From assembly GCF_000708205.1 (NCBI RefSeq), contig NW_014575561.1:380299-444298 (forward strand): a DNA stretch of 64,000 nucleotides, given 5' to 3'. Of this stretch, positions 1 through 12,722 are shown one piece after another. The notes under the pieces were generated by a model, which was given only the letters and a program-made list of their open reading frames with translations, was not told the DNA's origin and did no database searches. Made by a program: the position numbers and the translations under genes. Numbering within the stretch: the first letter of the stretch is position 1; each line of letters starts with the position of its first letter. This stretch comes from Mixia osmundae IAM 14324 (Eukaryota; Basidiomycota; Mixiomycetes; Mixiales; Mixiaceae).

Positions 1-2771
1 CGCAAGCGAGGCTGGCTCTGACCAATTTCAGGCTTGACAGACTCGGATGCCTTTCGAACGACGATTCGCGGTGACTGATCCGTGGGTGGCTGCGGCAATT
101 GTCTACTGACTCTGCGCGTTCCAGTATCTGGCGATACTCTGAGCGGGGTAGCCGGTGTCGCCAAGGCGAAGCCCAGGGTCGCACTGCCGCGACGCTGCAT
201 GCTTGGCATGGCTTCTGCAGGTACAGCTAGACGAGGTAGCGGCGTTGGCATGTTGGCCTGCGCTCTAACTTGTGCGTCCTCTGCGTCGCTGCGGCGCAGA
301 CTTGAAACGAACTGATCAATGGTACCTTCATCGTAGTACTGAGATGTAGCTTGCGATGCGCTGAGGATAAAATCAAGTTCATCGACCTCTCGCTTGCGAT
401 CGTCTACTCGCAAGCTTCTTGACGGGCCTGCCAAGCTTTGTCGGCTAGACTTACTCGCCAGACTGCGTGGCCGTCCTGGCGTCGCAGCCTCTACTTCTGC
501 CTCGATCTTGTCCGACTTGCCTGTACCCGCAGAATCTGTGCGGGACATGGCCTGCTGATATGCAATTTGAAGATCAGACAATGGCATCGAATCGCCAGAT
601 TCGAGTCGTGCGAGGTTGACGGCTCGCTTGGTGGGCGACGTTGGTACGGAGCCAGACTCTGATGACATCGGCCTGACTGCTCTCTCGAGCGCTTTGGCCG
701 CTTCGTGGTGACCAGGCGGAGGATCGATGGAGACAAAGTTGATGATCCTGACAGGCAGCTCTGCACTGACTTCGGCGGACAGTGAGCCGGCAACGGCGAC
801 CTTGATCGAATAGGCCACTTCGAGGTATCTCCCGTGAGAGATGGACAAGCATTCGGGCTGTCCTTTTATCAGCTTTGGAGAACAAGCAAGAGTGGGCGCG
901 TACAGGAATTGTGATCGAGTGGGTGCATTGGGCCGTCTCGCCACTCGAAACGCCCAGCCATGATCCTTTTGCCGTCACCTCGCCTCGCTGAGCCTTCTTG
1001 CCCATCTCGAGAACGCTCTCGATGAGCTTCTTCTTGACCACTTGGATTCTACCCACATCGTCGCCTGTCAGACTCGCCGGCCGATGGAGCTTGTTGCTTC
1101 TGATCAAGGTCAGGCTCAGTGACTTGATCTGGTCCAATATCAATAGGGGCGACATACGCCTGCGAAGCTCGCTCACCTTTTTGCTCGATTCGTTGCGGAC
1201 AGAGACGGTGACATAGCATTGCTGTCCTGCGATCCACACAGGCCGGTGCAGGCTGGCCTCCACATTGACTTTGCCATCGCCACCCATAAAGAGCGTCTTG
1301 GATGCTGTTGCGACGATGGGCTTGAGAGACGATGCTAATATGGCCGAAGGATGGAAATAAGGATAAACTTCGATGTGTCTGTAAAAGTGTGCAATCGATC
1401 TGGTTGTACCGCTTGCTGCCGATTTGAGCTTGATAGATGCGATGATGATGTATCGCACAAGACCCTGCTTGTTGCGAGATGGGCCCTTTGCGCCACTACT
1501 AACAGGCAGATCCATTTGGAAAGGAAATGCGAAGGAACCGGTCTTTGCCCGACTGAATCCTTCAGCATCGGGCTCAGAGTCGAAGCAGGGTAACGTGTCG
1601 GCACCATCAGGCGATGCAATGCTGTCAGTGTGCTGGAAGATGATGTGACGAACATTTGGAGATGAGATCTCTGCAGTGCAGCGTCAATCATCTCTCGATG
1701 AGCTCACTTAATTGAGATACCCTCAAAGCCAACGATGCGTGCTTTTGGCCTGCTCAGCCAGACCTGGTCAGCCGCATTGGCCGATTTGGCCGTTCTGATT
1801 TCCATCGTTCCTCTCACAGATCCGCCTTCAACGATCAAAGCAGATTCGAGTGCAAAATCGAGCTCGACTCGCGCCTTCTTGCTGACCTGTTGCTCGAGCT
1901 GTGCCTGCGGTCTCGGTCTATGGACTGTGACAGAAGCTGACAGACTTGGCAGCTGTGCTGACATACTGCGTGCAGGGGTAGACGTGGGATCGAGTATGCG
2001 ACCGAGCTCCTTGCTATGTCGAGCGGGGCTAGTACCCGTCGAGAGCAATGTGCCATGCCGCTGTACATGCGATGTGTTCGGAGGTCTTCTCAGGTTTGAT
2101 TCGCTCGCAGCGGCTTCGCTCGGTCTGAGCGACATCATCGACTGTGCCTTCTTGAGCGACACAGCGGCAGGCAAGTCGGGCTGAGCCTCCTGACGCGGCT
2201 TGACGATAGATTGGGAGGAGGCCGCTATCCACTGATCTAAGCGATGTGAGCGGCTGTCTTCAGGTTCGGCATAGAGTTGTGCGAGCTCAAGCATACTCTT
2301 CGGCCGACTCAGGCGACTCGTGCGTTCATCGACCTTTAGCCTCGAAGTGATCGAGCCTTGATGATCATAGGGCATCGTGACATCCGTCATGTAGGTTGCT
2401 TTGGAGGCTGTGGACGCTGCCCTCGTATGTTGAGCTCGGGCAGGCGCCAGTCCAGTGAAGGTGAGTTTTGTTGCTGCTGTTTCCGCAATGGAGGCCGAGT
2501 CGGGCGCATCAAACACCGATGCAAGCGTTTCTGGCGAGTAGTAGTCTCTGTATAGGCTCTCGTCTGGCTCGTCTGCTGCTTGCTCAGCATCAGACTCGTC
2601 TTGGTCGTCGTATTGAACGATGGTCTGGGCTGCATGTGCCTGTTGTCTAGCAAACCGAGCGTGAATCGGCGTGCCTTGATCTGGCGCTCTCGATGGACTA
2701 GCTGTAGCGAAGGTCAGGCCAAGGCCGAACATGTCGTCGACCAAGACACTCTGCCGTCTGTAGGAGCTCAT
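1..2771 (-). CDS. Alpha-arrestin-like protein (3' end beyond window)
   Basis: Arrestin-fold trafficking adaptor; fungal alpha-arrestins usually link membrane transporters to Rsp5-type ubiquitin ligases. The start is the ATG at 2771; an upstream in-frame TTG is not used. A long Ser-rich N-terminal region leads into an arrestin N-domain ending RIVGFEE-ISSPNVRHIIF across a 50-nt intron (donor GTATCT, near 1677-1726). The arrestin C-domain follows with RPVWIAGQQCYVTVSVRN, an intron (about 1131-1181), KSLSLTLIRSNKL, another intron (about 866-910), then SISHGRYLEVAYSIKVAV. The Ser/Thr-rich tail stays open to base 1, so the stop lies outside the window. I saw no PPxY motif in the visible part. Family assignment is secure; the cargo is unknown. 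Confidence 0.85.
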
Positions 2772-3303
2772 GATGGGCAAGTATCTACGCCGGGCGCCCA
2801 GTCCAGCGGAACGAATATCGCGCTTCGGCCGGGAATCACGTCAACAACTCACGTGAGGACTGACATCAATGCAAATCCACTGCTACTCGCTTCGTACTTC
2901 TTCCACGTACAGCTCAACACAGCAGATCACATACAATATGCCACTTGCAACATTCGACGACTCTGCCAAGCCGGCCAATCGCACGTTCGAAGCACAAATG
3001 CTCGCGAAACGCGGTCAACAACGCCAGTCGCATGAGTGAGGTCTCAAGGCTGTAAGGCGCAGCATCGGGCAGTTCATGAGTGAAGTGAAGCATCCCTTGC
3101 AGCGGAGGCTGGCTAGCGAACCACAGCAGGTCACGCATGCTTGCTGTACCACCATAAACATCTGATGTCTGATCTGCGCCCTGCTGTTGCCGCGGCTGAG
3201 TGCCTCGGGCCAGCGCTCTGCTGCACGGGCGCTGGCACGGCTGATTGAAGCGATAGGCGACCCCTTTGAAGTGACGATATCCGGGAGATGCTCGTCACAG
3301 GCA
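2772..3303. other. Intergenic region, possible small ORF
   Basis: This 532-bp stretch separates the arrestin start from the holo-ACP synthase stop. On the + strand an ATG at 2938 opens 33 codons (MPLATFDDSAKPANRTF...) ending at TGA, followed in the same frame by about 30 more open codons (LKAVRRSIGQFMSEV...). A GTGAGG donor overlaps the stop, so this may be exon 1 of a small gene divergent from the arrestin, but I could not build a convincing spliced product. Otherwise I see only promoter-like sequence. Confidence 0.3.
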
Positions 3304-3714
3304 TCAGGGTCGTTCTGCGACGACGAAAGCGACCGTGTGACCGTCATGAGACAGGCTGACGTGCAGCTTCGTGTGCATGTCATGGATCAAGCGAGCCTTT
3401 GGTGCATCATCGTCTTTGTAGATTTCGATTTGCTTCCAGCTTAGCCGTTCTTGGGACGAGCATGCCTTGAAGACGGCTTCTTTGATTGCCCACCTACATC
3501 TCTGTTCGGTCAGTACATCACAGCTTGGCTAGATACAGCGAACACGCCTGTTTGCGAGCCATTGCGCTGTCTTGTCGCTTGGCAAAGACTCGAAGTCTTG
3601 GTATTCGCTGTCTGTGAGGATGCGCGCGGCGAGCCGAGCAGGAGATCGTCTCTTGAGCACTTCAACGAAGCGTGTACCAATGAGTATGTCTACACCCACG
3701 CCTACAATTCGCAT
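3304..3714 (-). CDS. PPT2: Holo-[acyl-carrier-protein] synthase (AcpS/Ppt2 type)
   Basis: Transfers 4'-phosphopantetheine from CoA to a serine of acyl carrier protein; the yeast homologue Ppt2 works in mitochondria. The protein is 118 residues, a normal AcpS length. MRIVGVGVDILIGTRF carries the first motif with the metal-binding Asp, and RWAIKEAVFKA is the second catalytic motif. The end reads HVSLSHDGHTVAFVVAERP. The start is the ATG at 3714; the TTG at 3720 is rejected. The only intron (3494-3547) splits the RWA codon and must start with GC (AACAG, then GCGTGT): no GT donor keeps the frame. With it removed, exon lengths sum to a multiple of three. The intron is one of the GC-AG set described in the findings. 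Confidence 0.85.
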
Positions 3715-3829
3715 CCGCAACGGCAGCGGCTCACGAGGTGCCCGGTCTATTCAAACGGATCCATCGCGTCACTGGAAGCTTATCAGATCTCGCATAATGG
3801 CGGCATGATGCATGATGCAATAAGGCCAG

Positions 3830-5070
3830 CTAGGGCTTCTCTGAGAGGCGCTTCCTCTCTACGAATGCTTTCTGATGCTTCTTGCGCTCCCAGGTCACGA
3901 AGCCGATGATGGCGCCGAAGATGAGCGTCACGCTCAGAAAGACGCCCAAACCGATCGGTACCACAGCAATCTTCTGTCCCGGCAGCTGGAAGGTCGAAGC
4001 TGATGGCGCAGCATTCGCTGCTGCTGCCGTTGCGCTATCATTGGGTACTCAGCTGGGGTTCATGCACACTAAGGCGCCACGTACCTGATTGGCGAGAGTG
4101 AGGCAGCTGAGGAAGAGCTCTGTGTTGCAGTCGGGGTAATGGACTGTACTGTGGCGGTAGCTGCATCTACCGCAACATTCGTAGCTCTGTCCGAGATAGT
4201 GAATGCACAATCCGAATCTTGAAAGATCTGGAGCGGAGCAGAAGAGGTCTGCCGCCGACGTAATCTAGTGTCGGTTGCATTCGTCGCTACGAGCGTTGTA
4301 GCATCAGTAGCTGATGTTGTGTCCACAAGCGTGACATCATTGAGCTGCTGACGCAGCACGCGAGATGTTTTCGCTCTTGCGCCGGTCGTTGACGCACTGT
4401 ACAGATTGATGGACGATGGCGCGAGGGAGCTGAAATTGCCACTGCTGACCTCTGCAGCTTGGGGCGCAGTCATCTGCTCATTGAAGTGATACAAACCGAC
4501 AAGAGCGAGAGGCATGCCGTTGTTCGGCAATGTCGTAATAAATTGAGGGTTTGCAATGTCGACCGTCGCGTTTTGGTCCGCCGGGGCGCGTGCTAGCTGC
4601 TTCTGGGTGTAGAGCTTCATCGAATTAGGAGCACTTGTGGCTGTCTGACCGTCAAACTGAAGTTGAACGCCGAAAGTCCGAGGGCCTTTGGTTTGAGAGG
4701 TCACATTTGCTGCACTATCAGCTTGTAGAGCATTCGCCGCTGCGACGTCTCCAACTTGATATATCCCAAGCTCAGCCCCTGCATACCCATATCAGCCTCT
4801 CGTGAGGTGTCCATTGAGTCGACACCTACCATATCGTTGATTTGGCAAATCTGTGTACGCGACTCGCCAAGCCGCGAGCATACCAGGCTGTGCTGAGCTA
4901 GCTGTAAAAACGTCCTCGCCCTGCTGGGTTGCCTTTTCGAATCCTTGCTGAAGGAACTGAGAGTATGTAGCCGCCTGCGCCGAGGTCATCGAGATCTGGC
5001 ATGCATTACCTTTGGCCGCGATCGTACGCGCCAAGGCCAAGACTGTGCCGATCGTGCATAGCTTTGGCAT
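3830..5070 (-). CDS. Type I membrane protein with signal peptide
   Basis: Function not recognised. The ATG at 5070 begins a signal peptide (MPKLCTIGTVLALARTIAA) followed by a lumenal or extracellular domain rich in Ala, Ser, Thr, Gln and Asn. One transmembrane helix near the C-terminus (VVPIGLGVFLSVTLIFGAII) is followed by a short basic tail (WERKKHQKAFVERKRLSEKP). Two introns were placed: one after NQRY near 4780-4830, and one near 4036-4085 joining SLSPI to SATAAAAN. The layout resembles fungal cell-surface sensors and orphan single-pass surface proteins, but there is no recognisable WSC or Cys-rich module. Confidence 0.65.
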
Positions 5071-5393
5071 GATTCGTGAGCGGACCAGCCGCCGAGACCT
5101 GCTCGTCTTGGAGCGATAGGCAGAGATTGAGAAGCAAAGGGGAGCGAAAGCAGATGCCGTCAGTCGGTACGATCGTCCGTCATGTGCCTGCGAGCAATCT
5201 GAGAACAGTGAGATGGCCACAGACGAGACCTCGGACGGTCACAGGCTTGCTGTGGCCAATAGGCGCGTGCGCATGTCTGTGCAACAAGGCCATCAGTCCG
5301 CGGATTTGTCGACGTGAGGTCAAAGCGTCGGTCGATGCTGAGAATGAGCAAGATCCGAAGACAAGATGCAATCAATTGCGCATGACAAGCTGA
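5071..5393. other. Intergenic region, nothing recognised
   Basis: A 323-bp gap between two minus-strand genes: the 3' side of eIF5B and the 5' side of the membrane protein. It should hold the latter's promoter. I see no further gene, RNA or repeat in it. Confidence 0.5.
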
Positions 5394-8300
5394 TCAGGCA
5401 ATGTTGAGGTCGCGTTTGAGAGCAGAGATGAGCTTGACGTCGTCCTTCGTCATCTCATCTCGGAAGATTGTCTGCGCAACGTGTCAGCACTGCAGGGACA
5501 CATCATGAGTCGTTGCATACCTTCATGACGTCAATGGAAGCGCGCGAGATCAAGCTGACGATCTCATCCTTATCATCGAAGTGTCTGCCATAAATCTTGC
5601 TGCTATCGTAGACAGCACTTTCGATCTTGACAGCGACACCGCCGCCTGCTTGAGACTTTTTGACGTTCTCGAACGATTTGTGATTGATCTCCAAGCCCGT
5701 TCTATGTCGAGAATGTCAGCAAATATCGCGAGACACGAGAGGGCTACTCGCATTCTTCCCAGGGGCACAATCTCACGTTTCTTCGTCTCTGCGTCGATCT
5801 TGAGCGCCGCCAGCGGCGTACCTATTCGCAGAGTGCCTTCCGTGATCTGTAGAGCGGTGTACGTTCAGCGTACGCGATCAGTGAACTGAATGAGGCTTAC
5901 ATCACAGCCGAGAATGATAGGCTCGCGCTTAGCGAAGCAAGCGATGGTGCGTAATCGGCACGGCCAGACCGCCTTGGGCGCTGAATCCTTTCGTTTCGCT
6001 TCCAGCATGGCTTCGTTATATGCAGTGAAAGCATCGAAGAGGTGGTAGATGATGTTGGCCTTGAAGATCTTCAAGCCGACTTCGTCAGCAAGCTTTTCAG
6101 CATCTTTGTCAACATCGACGTCAAAGCACAGCATGACGCCGAACTCGGGAGCCTTGTCGAGCATGGCAGACGCACGCATAGCGTCTCGTCTGTGTACGGG
6201 GCCAATGTTGATGCCAGAGACGGGAATCTTGCTCGTCTTGAGAAATTCGAGCAATGCTTCCAGCGAGCCTAAGGTTGATGCTTGCACCCATACGCCTCGA
6301 CCGGTCTTATCAACAGACTCAAGCAAGTTCTGCAAATCTGTCATAATCTCCGTCTTGATCTCTTCCTCGTCATCGTCCTCAGTGACGACCATCAGTCGCG
6401 AGCCTGCGACAGCCTTTTCGAGATCCGGAGCGGAAATTTTGATACCGAGTGACGCTTTGACAGTCTTGTGGTGAACATACGCGCCCTTGATACGAAGCTC
6501 CTTGAGCGGCTCGGGTGTCAACAATGCTCGCACATTTGTCGCAATCGGCCCATTGAGCCCACAGACGACTATACGGTCGCCTTCGTGTAGCACGCCGTTT
6601 GACAAGACGACGTCGATAGTCGTGCCGAGGCCCTCGATAACCTTGACCTCGAGCACGGTACACTCGAGCTCGGACAGATACATGAGCCTGTCGCTCATAC
6701 GTTCTTGAGTGAGCTTGACGAGCAGCATGAGCATGTCAGGTACGCCTTCGCCCGTGACTGCAGACGTGGGTACCAAGCTGACGTTGCGCCCAAGGTTGGT
6801 ATTTTCGTAGTACGGCACAGCGTTCAGACCTTGCTCGGCAAAAGCCGTCATGGTGTCTCGCAAGCGATTCTCGAACTCCTTCTGAACTGCCCGGTTTTGC
6901 TTTGCAAGCGAATCTTGGAAACCATTGTTGGGGATAGCTTCCCAGCCGTACATTCTGTCGATCTTGTTGAGTGCAACGATGAAAGGTGTCTTCTTATCTC
7001 GCAGTAAGCGGAGCGATTCGAGTGTTTGCGGCTCGAGGCCGTGCATGATATCGACGACAAGGACTGCGATGTTACAAAGCGAGCTGCCTCGTGTGCGCAG
7101 GTTTGTAAATGACTCGTGACCGGGCGTATCAATCACGAGCAGACCGGGCAGCTTGTACTCGCTCAATGCAGCGGGTCCGAGGATGTCTGTCTTTGAACGA
7201 ATGGCGGTCATTGGGAAGTAAGTCGCACCGATCTGCTGGGTAATACCACCCGCTTCGCCTCCTTGTACATCAGTCTGACGAATCTTATCAAGCAGTTTCG
7301 TTTTGCCAGTATCGACGTGACCGAGAATGCAGCAAATAGGACTGCGCAGATCATCCTTGCTTCGTGCGGCCATAGCCGCCTCATAGCGCTGCTTCCGTCG
7401 CTCAGCTGCTTCGGCTTTCCGCTTTGCGGCTGCTGCTTGCACAGCAGATATCCTCTCGTCCTCGCTATCCTCATCAGAGTCATCATCGCTATCGTCATCC
7501 GAGTCGTCGTCGCTATCCTCATCAGAATCATCGTCAGACTCTTCGTCCGACGAGACCGGCGCTTTCGCTTTTGCTGCTGGCTTACTGGTCGTCGACATGC
7601 CTGTCTGCTTAGCGACTGCTGCCACCTTTGCCGGCGCAGGATTTGACTTTTCTGATCCGTTGACAGACGCCGACTTAGCCGCAGGCTTAGCAGAGCTTGT
7701 TGCCTTGCTAGCTGAGACCGCGGCTCTACTCGAAGCTGCCGGAACAGTTTTACTCGCTACTGCAGGCCCGTTTTTGCCGGCAGAAGCAGGCTGACTGACA
7801 GGCTTCGGAGAAACTTTGGTCGTCGCCACAGGCGCAGGTGCAGGGTCTTCGTCATCGCTGGCGTCCCAATCATCCTTGACAGCAGCAACGGCCGCTTGAG
7901 GCTTAGCAACATCTTCCTCGGATGTTGCATCCCATTCCTCTGCGACGTCTTCCTCAGGCTTAACAGGCTCGGGCGAGGCTTCTGCAACTGGCTCAGGTTC
8001 GGCTGCTGGCGTATCGGCTACTTCGCTAGGCGCTTCTGCAGGTTCTGGTTCGGGTTGGAACGGCAAGACAGGTGGAACTGGCCCAGAGGGTTTCTTTGCG
8101 GACTTCTTCTTGCTGGCATAAGTCACCTTGCGCGGACCAACTGAGCTATCAGCCGTGTCCTTTTGCAGACCTTCAATTTTGACACCTGATGCGAGTAAGG
8201 CTTCTCGACGCGCATTTGCAGCCGCTTGTTCCGCTTTTTGCTTCGGTGTGAGCAACTTGCCCTCTTTGCGCAGTTGCTCCCGCTTAGCCTGAAATTGCGC

Positions 8301-9470
8301 CGTCAATTGGGCAAATATTCTGTAATTTAGTGATGCGTACTAACCTTCTCACGCTCTTTGCGCTCCTGCTTCAGTCGCTCCCTGTCTTGCTCCTCTTGCT
8401 CACGCTGCCGCTCCTCTTCTTCGAGCCTGAGTCGCTCTTCCTCTTCTTTCCTCCTGGCTTCCTCCTGCAAGGCCCTCTGCTTTTCCATGGCAGCTCGCAG
8501 AGCAGAGATCTTGCCCCCGCTCTTTGCAGGAGGTTTGGCAGCTTCTTTGGGTGCTTCCACGGGTTCAGCAGCTTTCTTCTTCTTCTTTTTCTTGTTTTTT
8601 GCTGAGCTGGCAGCTGCACCTCCCTCTTCGTCGTCTGACGCTTCCTTGGTGGTAGACACATCGGCCTCTGCAGCGACAGGTTCATCGGCATCGATAGTTC
8701 CGCCTTCCGCTACCAACGCGTCCGTGGCTTTGGTGGACGTGACGGGCTCAGAGGGTGCCGGTCCTGCTTGAGCTTTCTTGGCAGCAGCTTGAGCCTTCTT
8801 CTTTGCCTTCTCTTTCTCCTTCTTGAGCTTTTCCTTCTCCTTTTTGCTTAGAACGCGCGTCGTGCCCTCTTCCTCGTCATTTTCGGGCTCTGCAGGATCC
8901 TCGATCGCTTTGGCCTCGTCTTGGGCCTGGGGTACTTGAGGAGCTTCGTCTGGCTCATCCGGCTCTGCATCTATGACGACCTTCTTGCTGCCTTTGCTCT
9001 TCTTCTTGCCTTTTGACTTTGCAGGCCCAAACTCTTCATCGATGAGATCCTCTGCTGTCATCTCGATGGGCGCTTTCGAGTCGAGTGCAGGTGAGTCGAC
9101 GTCCATGACATCCTCGTCCACTGCAGCAGCGGCCTTCTTGCCTTTCTTCTTCTTGTCCTTCTTAGGAGCAGGTTCGGTGGATTGCTTTGATTTTGAGATG
9201 GCCGCCATGAGACCCCCGCCACCTTGCTCATCGTCCTCATCGTCACCTCCGCCATCGAGTTCTGCGGCCAGCTGAGCAAAGGAGAAAGCAGACTTGCTCG
9301 GGCGACTGGGCACATCTTCGCCATCGCTCGCCGCGCCGTTGCTTAGCGGCGCTGGCTCGCCCGCGTTCGCCCTACCCTGTTGCGTGAGCTCGGGCTGCAG
9401 CAGACTGCTCCAAAGCTCACCAATAGTCCTCGTCGTCCTTCCTTCCCTTCTTCTTCTTGTCCTTCGGCAT
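5394..9470 (-). CDS. FUN12: Translation initiation factor eIF5B
   Basis: GTPase that joins ribosomal subunits at the end of initiation in the cytosol. A 45-nt first exon encodes [17 protein letters not shown], matching the lysine-rich start and DYW of yeast Fun12; the intron at about 9375-9423 joins it to a Lys/Glu-rich low-complexity region. An acidic Asp/Ser repeat precedes the G domain. The G domain shows [12 protein letters not shown] (P-loop), [10 protein letters not shown] (G3) and NKID (G4); domains II-IV follow, ending [13 protein letters not shown]. Five introns were placed. The one at 5702-5751 is GC-AG: splicing at AGAAT before GCGAGT restores [15 protein letters not shown], which no GT donor does. 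Confidence 0.95.
7440..7550 (-). repeat. Acidic Asp/Ser codon repeat in eIF5B
   Basis: Imperfect tandem repeat of GAT-GAC-TCG-like codons encoding runs of (D/E)DSD(D/E). It lies in the linker just ahead of the eIF5B GTPase domain. Such acidic linkers are common in fungal eIF5B, though repeat number tends to vary. Confidence 0.8.
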
Positions 9471-10007
9471 CGTCGCAGGCTTCAGAGCTGGCAGCTGAGC
9501 TTCCTGGCAGTCGCGACTTTTTATTGCGGACGACCGACCAGTCGATCGGTCGACGACCCCCTGCGAGCTCTATCTTGCACTCTTTTCGCGACGAAATTAC
9601 ACACACCTTTGCGGCGAGATTGGTGCAAAGACGTAGCAGCACGCATCCGTCCACCTCTTGTAACCTCGTTCCGGCCATTTGAACCTCTACGAATGATAAA
9701 GGCCCTCAACGCTCAGTCTTGATCGCACAGAGACGAACTGGACCGACGGTCGTTCCGCTACATACTATCATCATAAGTCTCGTACTTGACGATGCTTACA
9801 CGCTGCTGCGGTGCACTCCGATCAGTCAAGCTGGGCGGAGGCGACGCCATGTCCTCAGCTGTTGATCAAGCCATGTAAGCCACACTCTCCGCCAGATTTG
9901 GGCGCAATTACTCTTAGCGCGAGCGGCCTGACACTCTTCACTTCGCAACCAAGTCCTTTGATACTAGCCACGATAGTCACGATGTACGACATGTATCATA
10001 AGACGCA
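9471..10007. other. Intergenic region: eIF5B promoter, possible tiny ORF
   Basis: This 537-bp gap lies between the eIF5B start and the Cds1 stop (both minus strand). On the + strand an ATG near 9792 opens MLTRCCGALRSVKLGGGD, which resembles a mitochondrial presequence, and ends at a GTAAGC donor-like site around 9877. I found no convincing second exon, so it is left as a possibility only. Confidence 0.3.
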
Positions 10008-12722
10008 CTATTTCTGCTGCGATGAAGTCATAGTGGCTTTACGAGAACGTGTTGATCGTGGTGATGGTAGCGCGGCAGGAGCAGATGAGCTCGGCATGCC
10101 GTCTGCAACAGCGACACGAGCAAAATCTTGGCTGAGTTGTGCTTCCAGTGCGCGTGAGCTGTCCAGACCATTGCGAGATGCAGCCCGACTGGTGGTGGAT
10201 TGCACCCGCTGCGTGATGGATGGCTTCTCGGGTAGTGTTGAGATGATGCCTGTCGCTTGATGCTTGCTCCTGACAGATTGCAGAAATGGATCATCCAATG
10301 CTTGCGCGACTGTCATACGACGTTCTGGATCGTGCTGCAGCAAGCGTTGGATGAACTCGACTGCGAGCTCGGATGTGCCTTGCTTTCGAAGCAGCGACAC
10401 GTCCGGTGATCGTCTCGGCATGCGAAGGTAGATATCTTCCTTTGTATCCTCAACGAAAGGGGAAGCATTTGACAGACAAGCATAAACGACTGCAAGCATA
10501 ATCAGCAACCCAGACAGGCACGAGATAGTAAGAGGTGAGACGCACTGACGCCGATCGACCAAGCATCAACGGCCTGATCGTAGCCGGCCTTGCCGTTGCG
10601 ATATATGAGTACCTCTGGCGCCAGATAATTGGCAGTGCCACATTGCGTCGTGAGGTCAACGCCCGCTTCAAACATCCGTGCAAGGCCAAAGTCTGATATC
10701 TTGCAGACCGGATGCTCGTCCCGTGTGAGCAGTAGCTGTCATGCGTCATGGATGAGCTTGTTCACGTGTGTCTGATGGGCTACGCACGTTGTCGGGCTTG
10801 AGATCCCGATGGACGATGCCGCATTGATGGAGATAGGCAACACCCGAGCAGATCATACGCGTCACTTCGGCAACATCGCTTTCCTCTGCTCACAGATGGT
10901 CAGTGACAGCGTATATATCCGGCGTGCACTTACCCATTCCGTCCCGCGCAATGACATAGTCGAGTAGATCACCCCCGGCAATATGCTCGAGGATCAGGTA
11001 GATATGTTCTTGATCCTCAAATTGCTCATAGAATTTGACGATATAGTCCTGAAGAGATGTCAGTTCGAGTCATAGGAGGGAGATCTGACTGACGTGGTCA
11101 AGACGTTTCACGATATCAAGCTCCCGCTCGAACATCTCGAGTGTTTTCGGATCGCGCAGATGCTTCTTCTTGTTGATGATCTTCACAGCCCGCCAGTCAC
11201 CTGTTGCGCGGTGAATGCATCGTTTGACGATAGCGAATGTTCCTTTGCCGATATCGTTCGCTACTTGATACGCTGCAGTGAACCCACCTCTCGGATTCTC
11301 ATCGCGAACAGCAGGTGGGTCGAAGGTGATCCACCGATACTCAAAGATCTTCCCAGCTGTATCTGACCCGAACCGAATGAGGTCGCCATCATGAAGCTCA
11401 ACCTTGACGCCGTGGCCGACGAGCTGGTTATTGACAAAAGTGCCATTCTTCGAAAGATCCTCCAACCGGAACGCTAACGCAGCTCGAGGCTCGTTGTCGA
11501 GCACGGTCAAGTTGGTGTAGCTGTATAGACCACCAGCAGTAGAGGTACCCAGGCTGCTGGCCACGGTCTGACGCCAGATACGGCAATGTCGAGCAGACAG
11601 CTCTACGCCATTGATTTGAATATCAACGCGCGCATTCGGATTAAGCCTTTTGCTAATGTGCGATTGCAGTTTCCGTCCGATGGAGAACTCGTCCCGTGTA
11701 CGCGGTAGCAAGACATCCTGGCAATGATGATTGGGTGCGCTCAAGTCACGCTGGGCTGCCACGAGCATGCCCCATGCCCAAGACGTCGCGGGCAAAGGTT
11801 GCTCAATCTCTACTGCTGAAGGTGTTTGCTGAGAATATGAGGGCGCAGCGCTGGGTTGCGTGTTTTCGGGTATCTGAGATGCCGTGAACATCTCATCGGT
11901 AGGCGTGAGCTCCGGCGGTTGGCCGACGAAAGTCTCATCCAGAGGCAAAGTCGAGGGCTGGCGTGGCGCAACAGCGGGCTGTGAGAAGGATAGAGCTGTC
12001 TGATAGGCGCCGTTCGTAGATGCTGTCTCGCTCGGCATGAGTGGGGGAGGCATGGCTATGCGAGAGGGTTTCGTATCGAGGTTCGTGAGCGTGCGAGTGT
12101 CGTCTGGAGATGTCATGATGGCTGCTGCTTTTGCGCTAGCAGAGCGTGTGTGGCGGTACATTGTTGGTTGCACGGGTTTCTCGGCTTCGGCAGGCACAAC
12201 CGATGCATCGTCTAGGTCATCCTCTATGGACGATTCATCAGAGATCAAAATAGGTTCCTCGCGCGTTGTCTTTGCCCGTTTGCGGGGACTAGCAGCGCTC
12301 GCAGGCGGATTTGCTCCGTTGCTTTTGTTCGGCGTCGATCTGGCATTGTTGCCCGCCTTTGATTTAGCAGGCGTCGTTTGCGCCAGCTGAGCACGATCAC
12401 CATTCTGCTCCAGATCCAGAACGTCCAGCGCTTTCCGAGCACGTTTTGCACTATTCGTTGTAGACGCTGGCGAGGATGACAAAGCCAACGCTGGCTTGCT
12501 TCTCGTCGGCGGCGTCCGCTCTGATCTCGAGGCTGGCTTCTTGCGAGGAGGCTCATGTGTCGCGTCGTGACTGGCGCGTCTTGCACGAGCACGCTGGGCA
12601 GTGCCGAGTATTTCCGCTTCTGGTGAAGATGACAATCTGGCGCTTCTGACGCGAGCGGCCAGACCTTGCGAAGCAGGTGAGGACGTCACGCCTTGGTTAT
12701 CGCGCGGTATTCGTGGCGCCAT
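10008..12722 (-). CDS. CDS1: Checkpoint kinase, Chk2/Cds1/Rad53 type (FHA + kinase)
   Basis: Serine/threonine kinase of the DNA-damage and replication checkpoint, acting in the nucleus. The ATG at 12722 gives [10 protein letters not shown]; an upstream TTG is not used. The N-terminal half is Ser/Pro-rich with basic NLS-like runs and several SQ/TQ pairs (NTQ, YSQQT) suited to ATR/ATM-type kinases. One FHA domain follows ([20 protein letters not shown]), then the kinase domain with [34 protein letters not shown] and LAPEVL. The C-terminal tail is short and basic. Four introns, all GT-AG, split the kinase region. A single FHA domain fits Cds1/Chk2 better than Rad53, which has two. Confidence 0.9.

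Noticed and set aside
7208-7646. Ile/Arg-rich frames on both strands within eIF5B
   Set aside because: Shadows of the acidic Asp/Ser codon repeat.
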